Assembly: GCA_016169945.1 (NCBI GenBank)
Contig: JADLSH010000073.1
Coordinates: 124,001 to 188,000 of the forward strand
Direction of reading: 5' to 3'
DNA: 64,000 bases
From: Trachythela sp. YZ-2020
Taxonomy: Eukaryota > Cnidaria > Anthozoa > Malacalcyonacea > Clavulariidae
Numbering within the stretch: the stretch's first letter is position 1; each line of letters opens with the position of its first letter. Shown here one piece after another: positions 1 through 11,099 of the stretch. The notes beneath the pieces were generated by a model that made no database searches, was not told where the DNA came from, and saw only the letters and a program-made list of their open reading frames with translations. Both the position numbers and the translations under genes were made by a program.

Positions 1-784
1 ATCTAGAGGAAATTATTGTTTTGATGGCTTTGAAAAGAAAAAATCTTGAGGCAGTTCGAAATATGGAAAATGTAGGCGAAGTAAACTTATTGTTTGTGGA
101 AATACCATTGTTATTTGATTTTGAAAATTCAGACACTGGACAGCAAATAATTCCAATTTTAATATAAATTTTGAGCTCGAAAGTCGAAACTACCCAACTG
201 GCACTCAACTGTTAAGAGTCGATAAGAGGTATGTTAATCACTGTAAGAAACATGTGAGAACATAGGATATTTTTTATTCTTCGTGGGGAGGAATAATGAA
301 TTAATATCGACAAAAATTGCTTGTGTGTATGTTTCCGAGTCGGTCAGGTTGGGTGCCTGGGTGCCATCTTGAATAATAATTGTAATAAGTTAATACATGT
401 GGTAGATAATAATTTTGGGTTGAGTGCACGACAATAATTTTGTACTAAATTTCTGGCCACAATGCTTTTATTCTTCGGTGTATTGAAATGTAGCCCTATA
501 GTGAGACAACTTTAAAATATATTTTTTACTACAATTGGAACGATTTGATCTATAAGGGATTCTGGAATTCAGACACCCATTTGATGTTACAGTCAAACTG
601 GATGTTCTCTTGCGAGCAACATTGTAATATTGCAATTTTGATTAGGAGATTGCTTTGAACAATTTGCAACCAGGGGGAACACATTGAAAATTGAAATTCA
701 CAATCAATTTAGTAAACAAAACCTCTGATTGGCTACTAGCAAAAAAGAACCTCCAATCCAATTGCTCGGAACATTTGACTGTAA

Positions 785-1300
785 TATTTATGTGGAAATT
801 GAAACACTTGAGCTGTATTAGGGAGTCCGAAATTCGGGTTCCTGCATGTTTGATGTCGATATTTATGTGAGATTTGGAAACATCTGGCCTGTAAAGGAGT
901 CCGAAATTCGGATACCTATCTGATGTTGATATTTATGTGAGATTTGGAAACATCTGGCCTGTAAAGGAGTCCGAAATTCGGACAACTTTTTGATGTTGAT
1001 ATTTATGTGAGATTTGGAAACATTCGACCTCTAAAGGAGTCCGAAATTCGGATACCTATCTGATGTTGATATTTATGTGAGATTTGGAAACATTCGGCCT
1101 GTAAAGGAGTCCGAAATTCGGACACCTGTTTCATGTTGATATTTATGTGAGATTTGGAAACATTTGGCCTGTAAAGGAGTCCGAAATTCGGATCCTGTCT
1201 GATGTTGATATTTATGTGAGATTTGGAATCATTCGCCCTATAAAGGAGTCCGAAATTCGGACACCTGTTTGATGTTGAAATTTATGTGAGATTTTAAACA
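785..1300. repeat. 70-bp tandem satellite, about 7 units
   Basis: The phrase GAGTCCGAAATTCGG recurs with its CCGAAATTCGG core beginning at 827, 901, 971, 1041, 1111, 1181 and 1250, so the period is 70 bases (first spacing 74, last 69). Each unit also carries GATGTTGATATTTATGTGAG and a variable AACAT(C/T)(T/C)GGCC segment. The core CCGAAATTCGG is itself a perfect 11-base palindrome around its central base. A degenerate relative lies near 551-600. No coding potential is seen. Confidence 0.93.
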
Positions 1301-1770
1301 CTCAAAACATTTTCAATGACCATATCTATTTTGCTTGCTGACCATCTCACAGTTATTACCATATCCAATTATCCATTGGTGCCAAAATGCAATTTTCTAT
1401 GAACACCTTTTTGGCAGTGCCTAGTTTTTATATAAAAAATGCTGTTTGTGCGGATTGCAATTAATTGTCTGCAAAAATAGCACATTTCTTTTGATAAAAT
1501 AAACAATTTCCGTTTTTTGGGGTTTTTATCTTTATTTTGCGGAAAAATTTTACTTTGGAATTATTCAAAATTGTTTGGAACGCGTTCTGATTAAATATTG
1601 TAATTATTATTATTAAATAGCTCAATGCCATCACAGCATCTTCCACTCCCTCTCTCTCTCTAGTACATATATATTCTGTTTTATTGTTTTTATATATATA
1701 AACATTTTTCCAATCAGTTATATATCGCATATTTCACTCCTATATGTTTTCTGTTTTTAATACATATGTA

Positions 1771-1892
1771 CACTGTAAAAACAAATTGGTTAAAATGCAT
1801 CTGAGACAACCAGTTTAAATTGGTCATTTTAAAGAATGACCAATTTAAATTGGTTGTCTGAGATGCATTTTAACCAATTTGTTTTTACAGTG
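1771..1892. mobile_element. Foldback MITE, near-perfect 58-bp inverted arms
   Basis: The element starts CACTGTAAAAACAAATTGG and ends with the reverse complement, CAATTTGTTTTTACAGTG. The arms run almost to the centre, leaving a loop of about six bases. TA lies on both sides (1769-1770 and 1893-1894), which fits a 2-base target duplication as in Tc1/mariner-type MITEs. The superfamily is inferred. The near absence of mismatches between the arms suggests a recent insertion. Confidence 0.88.
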
Positions 1893-2562
1893 TATAAATA
1901 ATTTACATTATAGTTCATGAAACGACTATACGCTGCCTAGTCTATAAACTTTACTTATACTTCACGGCACGGTCTATTTCTCAGACCCTGTGAACAACAC
2001 AAACCTAATTAATCACCATCTGTATCATATACGTACAGAAATAATACACCGCTAATTCCAAAGTAGGTTGAACTAGACCTATGTTACTAGTGAATCTGAT
2101 CTAGTTTATGTATTTCACAGCATGGTCAATATTTTGGGCCCTGTGAATAAAGTATATATTAACCAAACAAACCACACATACAAGATATAAGACCTGTTAT
2201 TTTAAGGCTGTATGATATACAGTGCAGGCTATTCACATGCCTTTTGGACTTTCTACAGCACGGTCTAGTTTTCAGACCCTCATGCATGATTGTTTAAAAG
2301 CCATTTACACCATTCATTATATAATATGGTACATACATACATGCATGCATATACACAATTACATAAAGGACATAACATACCAATTATTTAACGCCAGTGG
2401 AGGTTCTATTACCTATTCTTATAATACAATATGCGCATTCTTAGTGAAACTCAGCTGCATCCCTTAGTTAATTGTGAAGTCTTTTACATCAAAAGACTGA
2501 AACAAAATACGCTTAACTAAAACATTTTTTTTAAAAGTATTCACCACGTATCATTAAAGAAT
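1893..2562. other. Noncoding gap upstream of the multi-membrane gene
   Basis: AT-rich sequence with short repeats such as CATGCATGCATA near 2340 and three occurrences of a CACGGTCTA/CATGGTCAA-like phrase followed by CAGACCCT or GGGCCCT (about 1966, 2120 and 2257). No convincing exon was found, although an upstream signal-peptide exon for the following gene could be hidden here. Confidence 0.5.
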
Positions 2563-3425
2563 GTGTTCGTCAGTCATCATGGACAAGCAATAGATAATTG
2601 CGGCAACTGGACATTACCGTGTAGCAGTGTGAGACAGGCTGTCAAGATTTCCAGTGCTAATGATGTCATATATATTGATTACGCGGAGGGGAGACCCTAT
2701 AAAGAATGTGAAAACCTTATCCCAAACGAAAACCACACGATTATGCTGGATAAATCACTATCGTTTTGCGGCTTTAACGGAAGAGCGATAATACATTGTG
2801 AACAAACGTACTCATTTTTTGGTATATTAAAGAATCTTGAGCATACAACCTCAAAAATTGTATTTTCTAACATTTCACTAAGTTGCCGTGGAAATTTGAT
2901 TGACGCTATCTATAACATTTCTAGTAGGTTTGAACTGGAAATTAATTTCTGCGACATAGTGAGATCGTCGTATTTTGCTAATCTTTGTCTTGCTCAATTC
3001 AAGTGCTCAATTCCAGCATACGAAGCTATCGAGATCCAATAATCGCGGAATGCACTAATCTGACAGCTCGTCTGAATGGATCGAATTTTTTCTCGTGTCA
3101 AATTAAACTGTCTTCTTGGACATTTAATTTAAGTAATTTTGATGAAAAATCAATATCAGAAGTTCATATTTATAACTGCACTTTTAATACGACGAAAAAA
3201 CAGCTATTTTCTGATTCGCTTGTCACTATTATTCCCGGGATTAGATGTAACGTCATAATTACGTATTCTGTATTTATGAACTTTAATGATCTTGTTGCAA
3301 CACCAAAATCCAAATCATCGGCACTTAGTATATCATCTTCCCTTCGGCGAATTGAAACAACCATAGTTTTGGATGGATTACATTTTGAAAACATTAACTG
3401 TGACTCTGCGGTGGTCTATATGTAA
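2563..3425 (+). pseudogene. Extracellular beta-helix-like N-terminal part of a multi-membrane protein, frame-broken
   Basis: Two overlapping frames (2563-3042 and 2985-3425) read as one domain. The first has a Cys-Gly-Asn...Pro-Cys start, a VRQAVKISSANDVIYID segment typical of parallel beta-helix (pectate-lyase-like) starts, then repeated Asn/Cys-rich strands with many N-glycosylation sequons. The second continues the same style (CTNLTARLNGSN, YNCTFNTT). A one-base shift is needed at about 2985-3040 to join them, so the gene is damaged or the assembly has an indel. No signal peptide is visible, so an upstream exon is probably missing. The stretch belongs with the membrane part downstream. In known relatives the ectodomain, Cys-rich linker and helices form one protein of unknown function. 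The family call rests on pattern recognition. Confidence 0.6.
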
Positions 3426-3427
3426 TA

Positions 3428-3524
3428 TATACAAACCGCGCGAAAGGTCTTTATCTGATTTAAAACATCGAGGCGCAGCCGAGTGTTTTAGATCTGATAA
3501 AGGCCGAACTGCAAGGTTTGTATA
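3428..3524. mobile_element. Small MITE inside the multi-membrane gene
   Basis: The segment begins TATACAAACC and ends GGTTTGTATA, and the inside is also partly self-complementary (TAAAACA...TGTTTTA; TTTATC...GATAAA). It sits directly after the frame ends at 3425 and before the next coding block. It lies within a probable intron (acceptor TTTTAG at 3697-3702) or interrupts the coding sequence. Confidence 0.7.
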
Positions 3525-3702
3525 TGACTTCTAAAATGACTCGTTTTGTACTCTCACTGGTGTTGGAATTTTGAAGATTGATGTTATCTACGCTGTAAAA
3601 ATTGAAGGAGAAAATTTGAGCAAGTCTATAACAAATATATAGATCCGCTACGGGTCATGAGTTTCCTTTGTATTTTGCTTATGAATAATTAATGAATTTT
3701 AG

Positions 3703-5433
3703 AAGTATTTATACAAAAATTATGAAGCCAAACTATTTAATGTTGGAATTTTCAACTCTATGTTCGTAAATACCACCAGAGCATTCGAGTGTTATATCGA
3801 CAGGCAAAGTGTTATTCCCCTCTTTAGTGATTTAGTTAAGCTGTACAATAATACGTTTAACAACACACATGGTATACTTGGAAAAGAAGGTCTGATATAT
3901 CTTGTCAGTGGTTTATATCATTTCTCATCATGCCGATTTTTTCACAATGTCCCCGTATACAACCCTGATTTTCCACTTATTCGCGTTGAAAGTTCTGTCA
4001 CGGTGAAGTTTGAAAACTTTTCCTACGAAAGTTATCCAATTGTAGGAACTAGTTCCAATGGTAATTTGTTGAACAGCAATATGTTTTACATTATATCATA
4101 CCAGTCCCATGCAGAAATACTTCTTATGGAGGGATATTTTACAATCCTTTGTCCCCAAGGTTATAAAATGAATTTAAACACCCACTGTCATAAATCTGGA
4201 AATTTAACTGTTTGTGACTTTTTTCTTGCCTCTTGTGAGCAATGCGGCCGAAAGAAATACTCTTTAGACAAAGGAACGGCTCATATTAACAGGTCCAACC
4301 ACATTACATGCCAAGACTGCCCTGTTGGTGGGAACTGCCTTGAAGGCCAAGTGAGATCCAAGAAAAATTTCTGGGGATACAAGTCAAACCAGACAGTCAT
4401 GTTTCTACAATGTCCTCCGAAATACTGCTGCGATACAGATGACTGCAAACACTACAACAGTTGCCATGGTAACAGAATAGGTACCCTGTGTGGTCAATGT
4501 CCCAGTGGGATGTCTGATTCTCTATTCGACGCAAAATGTAAACCAAACAAACATTGCACAAGTGTCTCATTCTGGCCTGGGATCTTTGCTTACTTAATGA
4601 TTTATCTCTTATTCTTTTTGTATCAGGAAGATATCATCAATGTTTTGCAAAAACATATTATTCCCAGAACCATTTTGTCTTCCAGAAGTGGTCGAAACTC
4701 CAAACCCGGTGGCTTGATGAAAATAATATTCTACTATTATCAGGTTGTTCATTTGTTGAGAAACTCTGTTGGTTCAGATGAAAAAGTTCAATTATTTGAT
4801 GACCTGGAAAATTTTTTATCCAGACTATTTAATTTTATGATCATTGCCATTCCTTCGTTTGATTGTCCATTCAAAGATCTTAGTCCTGTCCCAAAGGCGA
4901 TCATTGTTAATTCTGCAGGATATAGCCTGTTAGTACTCCTATGCTTGGTGTATATTTCTTCTATTATAGTCAAGATGTTGCAAAAACGAATGACAAGATC
5001 TACTCAGCAGACGGTTTCCTCTAGTGAAACAATGGATGACAGTCAAACCCGGAAAGAGAATCCCTTTTTGGGTCGTATTACAGGCGCGTTTGCTAATATT
5101 TCACTTCTAATGTACGCTTCGTCCACTCAGTTGTGTCTCTCCCTTCTTTACTGTGTACCAGTTCGTGACAGTCAAGTTCTATTTCTTGATGGCAACATAA
5201 AATGTTACAAAAAATTTCAAAAGGATCTTTTTGCTTACATGATTTCTTGCATACTTCCATTTTGTCTTGTTCCTGTTCTCGGCTCGTATCTTTTGAAGTT
5301 AAATCGTATTTCTGTCGCACAGTTTTTCCTTGGTTGTATCTTCCCACTGCCAGTTTGCTGTTATTGGACGTATTTGTTGATACGGAATTCTGCATGTTGG
5401 AGGAGATATTTTTGCCGTGTTCAAAGAAAATAA
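3703..5433 (+). CDS. Cys-rich linker and multi-pass membrane region of a beta-helix/membrane family protein
   Basis: The frame is open from a possible splice acceptor at 3702; the first ATG is 3760. It encodes about 115 residues of Asn-rich ectodomain and then a Cys-rich block (CPQGYKMNL, CPVGGNCLEG, CPPKYCC, CHGNRIGTLCGQCPSG). Six or so hydrophobic helices follow, including FWPGIFAYLMIYLLFFLY, SLLVLLCLVYISSIIV and MISCILPFCLVPVLGSYLL. The layout matches a large family of uncharacterised membrane proteins expanded in cnidarians and other invertebrates. The function is unknown; a receptor or adhesion role is only a guess. The frame ends at a TAA (5431-5433) that is in frame with the next open frame, which carries the rest of the conserved domain. 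Confidence 0.75.
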   Translation, partial: KYLYKNYEAKLFNVGIFNSMFVNTTRAFECYIDRQSVIPLFSDLVKLYNNTFNNTHGILGKEGLIYLVSGLYHFSSCRFFHNVPVYNPDFPLIRVESSVTVKFENFSYESYPIVGTSSNGNLLNSNMFYIISYQSHAEILLMEGYFTILCPQGYKMNLNTHCHKSGNLTVCDFFLASCEQCGRKKYSLDKGTAHINRSNHITCQDCPVGGNCLEGQVRSKKNFWGYKSNQTVMFLQCPPKYCCDTDDCKHYNSCHGNRIGTLCGQCPSGMSDSLFDAKCKPNKHCTSVSFWPGIFAYLMIYLLFFLYQEDIINVLQKHIIPRTILSSRSGRNSKPGGLMKIIFYYYQVVHLLRNSVGSDEKVQLFDDLENFLSRLFNFMIIAIPSFDCPFKDLSPVPKAIIVNSAGYSLLVLLCLVYISSIIVKMLQKRMTRSTQQTVSSSETMDDSQTRKENPFLGRITGAFANISLLMYASSTQLCLSLLYCVPVRDSQVLFLDGNIKCYKKFQKDLFAYMISCILPFCLVPVLGSYLLKLNRISVAQFFLGCIFPLPVCCYWTYLLIRNSACWRRYFCRVQRK

Positions 5434-5448
5434 ATCGTAGCACCAAAG

Positions 5449-6120
5449 ATGGAAGATGATCGAATGCAAGATAACGAAATTGATGAAAACTCAGACCAAG
5501 CTACATTTCAAGGCAGGGAAATTGTGAATGGAAATTTGAGTTCAGAACTTGAGTTCCAGTGCAGTAAATCCGCCGTTCTTCGAGTTCTTTTGGGCCCATT
5601 CAGAGCGCACAAGGCAACTCTTATTTTTCCCGCCTCAAGTCTTCCCTGGGAAGGTTTTCTTATACATCGTCGATTGGTCCTGATTTTGATCCTTACGTTT
5701 GTGTACGACAATCGTTTGAGGGCAACACTATTCTCGATGCTTTGTGTTGTTATTTTATTGCCTCATGTGTTTGTTAAGCCTTTCAAAACTGCCAGTGATA
5801 ATGTGCTTGAAACGTTATCCCTTGTAAGTCTGATAATAATATCTCTGTTCAGTTTGGTTAAAAGTATATATTATGGTGAAGATTTAGACTCCGGTGGCTC
5901 GTCTTTGCTATACATGATAAACATAATCGAAAACATTCTTATAATTTCTCCCATTGCTCTCATACTTTCGTTGATAATGCTTTCCATTATTTTTAAATTG
6001 GCAATGATGTTTCGCTTTTGCTTTCAAGCTTTACTCAAACGATTGAAAGTTTTTAAATATAGGCCGTCTGACGACTGTACCACAGATGAGAATAAGTCTA
6101 TTTTATCATCGAAAGAGTAA
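5449..6120 (+). CDS. C-terminal membrane part of the same protein, after an in-frame stop
   Basis: The 223-residue frame opens with an acidic stretch, then the conserved-looking block LGPFRAHKATLIFPASSLPW and GFLIHRRLVLILILTFVYDN, followed by three further hydrophobic helices and a basic/acidic tail. It is in the same frame as the preceding block and separated from it only by TAA plus four codons (5431-5448). In intact relatives I expect the two blocks to be one polypeptide. The stop is therefore a nonsense mutation, a readthrough site, an undetected small intron or a sequence error. Independent translation from the ATG at 5449 is less likely, because this part alone would be only the end of a membrane domain. 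Confidence 0.65.
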   Translation: MEDDRMQDNEIDENSDQATFQGREIVNGNLSSELEFQCSKSAVLRVLLGPFRAHKATLIFPASSLPWEGFLIHRRLVLILILTFVYDNRLRATLFSMLCVVILLPHVFVKPFKTASDNVLETLSLVSLIIISLFSLVKSIYYGEDLDSGGSSLLYMINIIENILIISPIALILSLIMLSIIFKLAMMFRFCFQALLKRLKVFKYRPSDDCTTDENKSILSSKE

Positions 6121-6780
6121 AAATGGGTACGCTAAGCGTGCATGTGTTTTGACCATATTTCAACCATAGTATTCATTACAGTAGGTGCTGTTGTTACTGT
6201 TGTTGTTATTCGAGTTGCTACGGATTTTGTAATTTGTGGTGTTATTGCCCAATTGGCGAGTGGACAGGGCCGTACTATTGATCGGATAAAGTCAGATAAA
6301 GGAGTAAGCAACTTTAGTCACCATTTAAGGAAACGAACAGACTTAGTTGGTGTTTACTATTGAGTGTATAATCATCCGTTTCTGGTCCCAAAGTAATGAT
6401 ACAATATTTCATGTTAAAAACGTTATATAGTATCACTATAATTTACTAAATATAATTTACTGATAATATGTAATCATGTAATGTGTAGTTTATATATGTC
6501 TGACAGTACAATCAGACTGTTAAAATAGCATTTATGCGAGTATACATTATATGGTCGGCGAAGAAATGCTGAGCTAGTACAATCAATACGCTGTCTGAAG
6601 ATCAAAATATGGTTACAAATTCTAAATAAATTACAAATTCTAAGTATGAAAGCGACTGGCCAGCCGCCACAACATTACTCCCAGCCCACATTTTAAATTC
6701 TATAGAAAAATATTCTTCCCCAAATCAGCCGCCTCGAGAATATTGAATATTTGGTACCTTTAATTTGAACGCATTTGTCA
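6121..6780. other. 3' flank of the multi-membrane gene
   Basis: AT-rich noncoding sequence. A phrase GGGTACGCTAAGCGTGCATGTG at about 6124 is a diverged relative of the GGTACGCAAAGCGTACATGT motif that recurs at 6787, 7697 and 8921. No gene is seen. Confidence 0.4.
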
Positions 6781-9060
6781 AAAATAGGTACGCAAAGCGT
6801 ACATGTATCTGCTCATGCATATTTGCATAATTGTATAATTAAATAGCGTAATTGAATGATGTCAATGCATGAGGTCAATGTCACTCAATGAGTGTATGAA
6901 CGTTTATATTGCTTTTGAAAAACTGTGCATAAAGGGGACGATGGCCTATAGCCCATGGGAGCAATTTTTAAAACAATTGTGAAACCTTAAGATTTTAGTC
7001 TCTTATACTTGAGAATAAAGGTTGTATATAACAGCACTATTTACACCCCACATATAAATATTACATATCATCAACTCATTTAGTCCCCCTAGTCACAGCA
7101 GTTTGGGAAAGAAATGTCAAACTGTGCTTATATCTTTATACCAATCAAATATCAAAAGTATAAGGTATGTTGACTATCGAAATGCATGACAATTCGACCG
7201 AAATAGTGTTGAGAATAAATATTGCATTATTTTAACACTTTTATGAGTGAACTTGGTATAAATAGAAGCTCGAATAATGCAGGATATTCGTACAATTTTT
7301 AAAAAGGCTTACCTTGTTTCCTGATTCGAATGATATTGATATATTACAGGTCTAGTCAAGTCAATAGTTTGTGTAAATTGGGGATCATTTCCACAGGGTA
7401 AAATGTTATCAAACCACTTCCAATACTTACTGAAAATACTCCCTCGACTCTTGCTATGTTCAAAATAATACAGAAAATTAAAAATATCGTTGATTTGATG
7501 GATAATTTTACAATTCGCGCCCTTCAGTAGTCAGCCATCTTGAAATAATCAATATCAATCCAGTTGTACATCGAGATCAAAGAGTATAATTATAATTACG
7601 TCATTTTAATCTAGGCTGTCGCTGATTGGCTACAAGCACAGCACGGTACGGTATGGAGGCGACAGCAATGTATCTCCATTCGCAGATACAAAAATAGGTA
7701 CGCAAAGCGTACATGTATCTGCTTATGCGTATTTGCATAGATGTCAATGCATGAGGTCAATGTCACTCAATGAGTGGATGAACGTTCATGTTGCTTTTAA
7801 AAAACTATGCATAAAGGGACGAGGGCCTATAGCCCATGGGAGCAATTTTTAAAACAATTGTGAAACCTTAAGATTTTAGTCTCTTATACTTGAGAAAAAG
7901 GTTATGTTAGCAGCACTATTTACACCCCACATATAAATATTACATACCATCAACTCATTTAGTCCCCCTAGTCACAGCAGTTTGGGAAAGAAATGCCAAA
8001 CTGTGCTTAATATATCTTTATACCAATCAAAGGTGACGTTGACTATTGAAATGACAAATAATTACCATGAAGGCATGAACTATTGTCGATTTGACCCAAA
8101 TAGTGTTGAGAATAAATATGGCTTTATTTTAACAGTTTTGTGAGTGAACTTTGTGGAAATGTCATGTTGACTATTGAAATGAGAAACAATGGCCATTAAA
8201 TATTGTCGATTTGACCCCAATGGGGTTGAGAATAAATATGGCATTATTTTAACACTTTTATAAGTGAACTTTGTCGAAATAGAAGCTCGAATAATGCAGG
8301 ATATTCGTACAATATTTACAAAGGCACACCACAATCACATATAAATATTACATACTGTACCATCAACTCGTTTCGTCCCCCTAGTCACAGCAGTTTGGGA
8401 AAGAAATGCCAAACTGTGCTCATGTCTTTATACCAATTAAAAATCTCAAAAGTATAAGGTGATGTTGACTATCGAAATGACAATTCGATTTGACGATTTT
8501 GACACAAATAGTGTTGAGAATAAATATGGCATTATTTTAACACTTTTATGAGTGAACTTTGTCGAAATAGAAGCTCGAATAATGCATGATATTCGTACAA
8601 TATTTAAAAAGGCACACCACATATAAATATTTAATACCATCAACTCATTTCGTCCTCCTCGTCACAGCAGTTTGGGAAAGAAATGCCAAACTGTGCTCAT
8701 GTCTTTATACCAATTAAAAATCTCAAAAGTATAAGGTGATGTTGACTATCGAAATGACAATTCGATTTGACACAAATTAGTAGTGTTTGAGAATAAATAT
8801 TGCATTATTTTAACACTTTTGTGAGTGAACTTTGTCGAAATAGAAGCTCGAATAATGCAGGATATTCGTCCAATTTACAAGACGATAGCAATATATCTGC
8901 ATTCGCAGATACAAAAATAGGTACGCAAAGCGTACATGTATCTGCGCATGTGTATTTGCATAGATGTCAATGGATGAGGTCAATATCACTCAAAGAGTGG
9001 ATGAACGTTTGTTGCTTTGGCAAGCGAATAGGGATTCATCTTCTATGTCTTTTTGTTATG
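6780..9060. repeat. Mosaic of locally repeated noncoding segments
   Basis: Two repeat types alternate. One contains GGTACGCAAAGCGTACATGT (6787, 7697, 8921) followed by ATCTGC, ATTTGCATA and a GTCAATGCATGAGGTCAATG phrase. The other contains CAGCAGTTTGGGAAAGAAATG (7096, 7975, 8389, 8664), whose CAGTTTGG...CCAAACTG ends can fold. It is followed by TTTATACCAAT and a GTTGACTATCGAAATG / GTGAACTTTGTCGAAATAGA block of about 275 bases. The short open frames on both strands here are by-products of the repetition. Confidence 0.8.
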
Positions 9061-9522
9061 TAGTTATCAGGCACACTGCGGGGGAGATGGGTTGATATTA
9101 TTCACTTCCGTTTTTGCCCCTGCATAATTTTGCCGGGGGTTTTACTATAAATTGGATTCACATGTGTTCATCGATCTTTTCAGCATCGTGTTCACCGACT
9201 ACAGTAGTCCACTTAACACTTTTTGAAATCATTTTATTAATCTGTTCTACCTGATCCTTTCTACGCGATCCTTTCTACGTTTTACAAGCTATTTGAACAT
9301 TTTCATTTCCTTAATATACTAACTTTTATCGATATACTTGCTTATTATATAATTTTAATTGTGTGCGCTTTGGCGGTCTAGACATTCAATCGATTTGTGA
9401 GTGTTCATTGTTTCGTCGCATCCCTCCTCGTGTGATTTATTTTGTCTTATAATATAGGTATAATGACTAGTGCTCCCCCTACAGTTTTTAATGCTCCCCC
9501 TACAAATTCTGGTTGTTCATTA

Positions 9523-10533
9523 TGGCGGTAGCACTTGATTCGTGTAGCTCTTCAAATTCACAAATTTTACAAAGTTTTTCTGATTCTATCAGCGAAGAGA
9601 ACACACAAAAATCTCTGGTAACCTCAAGGTTACATTTTAACAGCAACGAATTTGTCTGGGATGGAAATTTAAACGAGTTAAAGCAATTTGTTCAGGATGA
9701 CCTTCAGCTAAACGGGAAATGGTCGTCACCAGGTGGCGATGTGAAATTGTTCACAAATCCTACCTTCGTGTTCAAATGGTATGGCCCTACCAAGAAGAAA
9801 ATTGTCATTATAACTGACAACGAAGAGTTATACCTAGCCGAAATGCTTAGAGAACATGCTAACGAGGATAGCGGAGAGAGTGATAACGAACATATTGCGG
9901 TAGAATTTGAGAATGCCAACGACGAGACTGTAAATCAATCCGACATGTCATCGAATTGCAATAATTGCCAAAAACACAGAGAAGAATTGGATGAAATTAA
10001 ACTTAAGCTAGATACATTATTGTCGCTTTATAACGTAGTTGAAATGAAGCAAAACGAACTCGAAAGTGATAGAAATAGATACGAATTAATCGAAGGCGAA
10101 GATGGCGTTATCGAAATGCTCATAAACAAAAACAGGAAATTGGATAGTGAACTTGATAACATGAAAGTGACCCTAGAGCAGGTGAAGCTTGACAATGAAC
10201 TAATCCAAAAGGCATTTGACATGAAACAGAATATCTGGATAAAGGCGAAATCTTCAAACCATTATAACCACATGCCAGTTTCTGACTCTCCAGTACAGGG
10301 GCCCTGTTGAAGATGACAACATACCAGTCAATATTTCAGACAGTGGCTCAGACCGTGGCTTTCAAGGGCAGATTAAAGAATACCGTAGTACGCAGACATC
10401 TAAATTTGTCAAAAAATGTCGAAAAACAAAACACAATATGTCAAATGTTGCTAGTCATAGTGAAGGTACCACAAATAAACAGTCACCATACTCATCATTG
10501 ATGACTCCATTGTCAAGAACATTGACAATTTAA
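9523..10533 (+). pseudogene. LINE ORF1: coiled-coil part
   Basis: From ATG 9523 the frame encodes an acidic Ser/Asn-rich N-terminus, then a region with KWYGPTKKKIVIITD. A Cys pair follows in SSNCNNCQKH, then a long Glu/Lys/Leu-rich coiled coil (about residues 155-245, with heptad-like ELDEIKLKLDTLL and LDSELDNMKVTLEQVKL). The frame ends at 10310. Shifting to the next frame at about 10300 continues a low-complexity Ser/Lys-rich stretch (PVEDDNIPVNISDSGSDRG) to a stop at 10531-10533. The role in such elements is RNA binding and multimerisation. Confidence 0.65.
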
Positions 10534-11026
10534 AAATATCCAGAGCGGCCAAAACTGAATCGACTCGGTGTCACTCTTATAGTGGAGCAAGAATACGGCA
10601 TCTTGAAGAAAAGATCAAGGAACATTGGTCAGAAGATCGTCAAAATTATGAAGCAGTAATTATCCATGCGGGGACCAATAACTTAGTCAACGTATGGAAA
10701 GCCTCATACAAGTGGTAAAAGTCCATTCAAGTGATGTCGCGGTGTCAAGTGTGGTAAAAAGGTATGATAGTAAAGTATCCCACCAAACAATTCAAGAAGC
10801 AAACAACCTATTACTCAGCTTGTGTCAGAGGTATGAAGTAGCATTTTTAGACAACAGTGAGATATATCAATCCCATCTCAATAGATCCAACGTCCATTTG
10901 AACAGAAATGGAGACAAATTGTTGGGCAAGCAATTTTGCTCTTACTTAAAGTTAGTTAAAATTAGTCGCAATGCTGTTGATCATTCATCAAAGCTGCATG
11001 GCAAAAATAAGCGTTTTTTCGGCTAG
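10495..11026 (+). pseudogene. LINE ORF1: SGNH/esterase-like domain
   Basis: Read across two frames, this gives a TRCHSYSGARIRHLEE start, the hallmark IIHAGTNNLV (the GTNNL block of SGNH esterases in CR1-like ORF1 proteins), and an end with SNVHLNRNGDKLLGKQFCSYL carrying the H-L-N catalytic-region motif. A frame change lies near 10690, where the open frame 10694-11026 begins. The domain's biochemical role in CR1 elements is a lipase/esterase-like activity reported for related elements. This copy is not translatable as one product. Confidence 0.65.
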
Positions 11027-11099
11027 CACTGAGCCATCGAATGAAGGAATGGTCAGATCACCTGAAGCTAGTAACCGATATAATGAATAATTAAATACT

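Noticed and set aside
785..1300. Regular repeats resembling a CRISPR array
   Set aside because: The whole 70-base unit is repeated with no unique spacers, and the sequence is eukaryotic.
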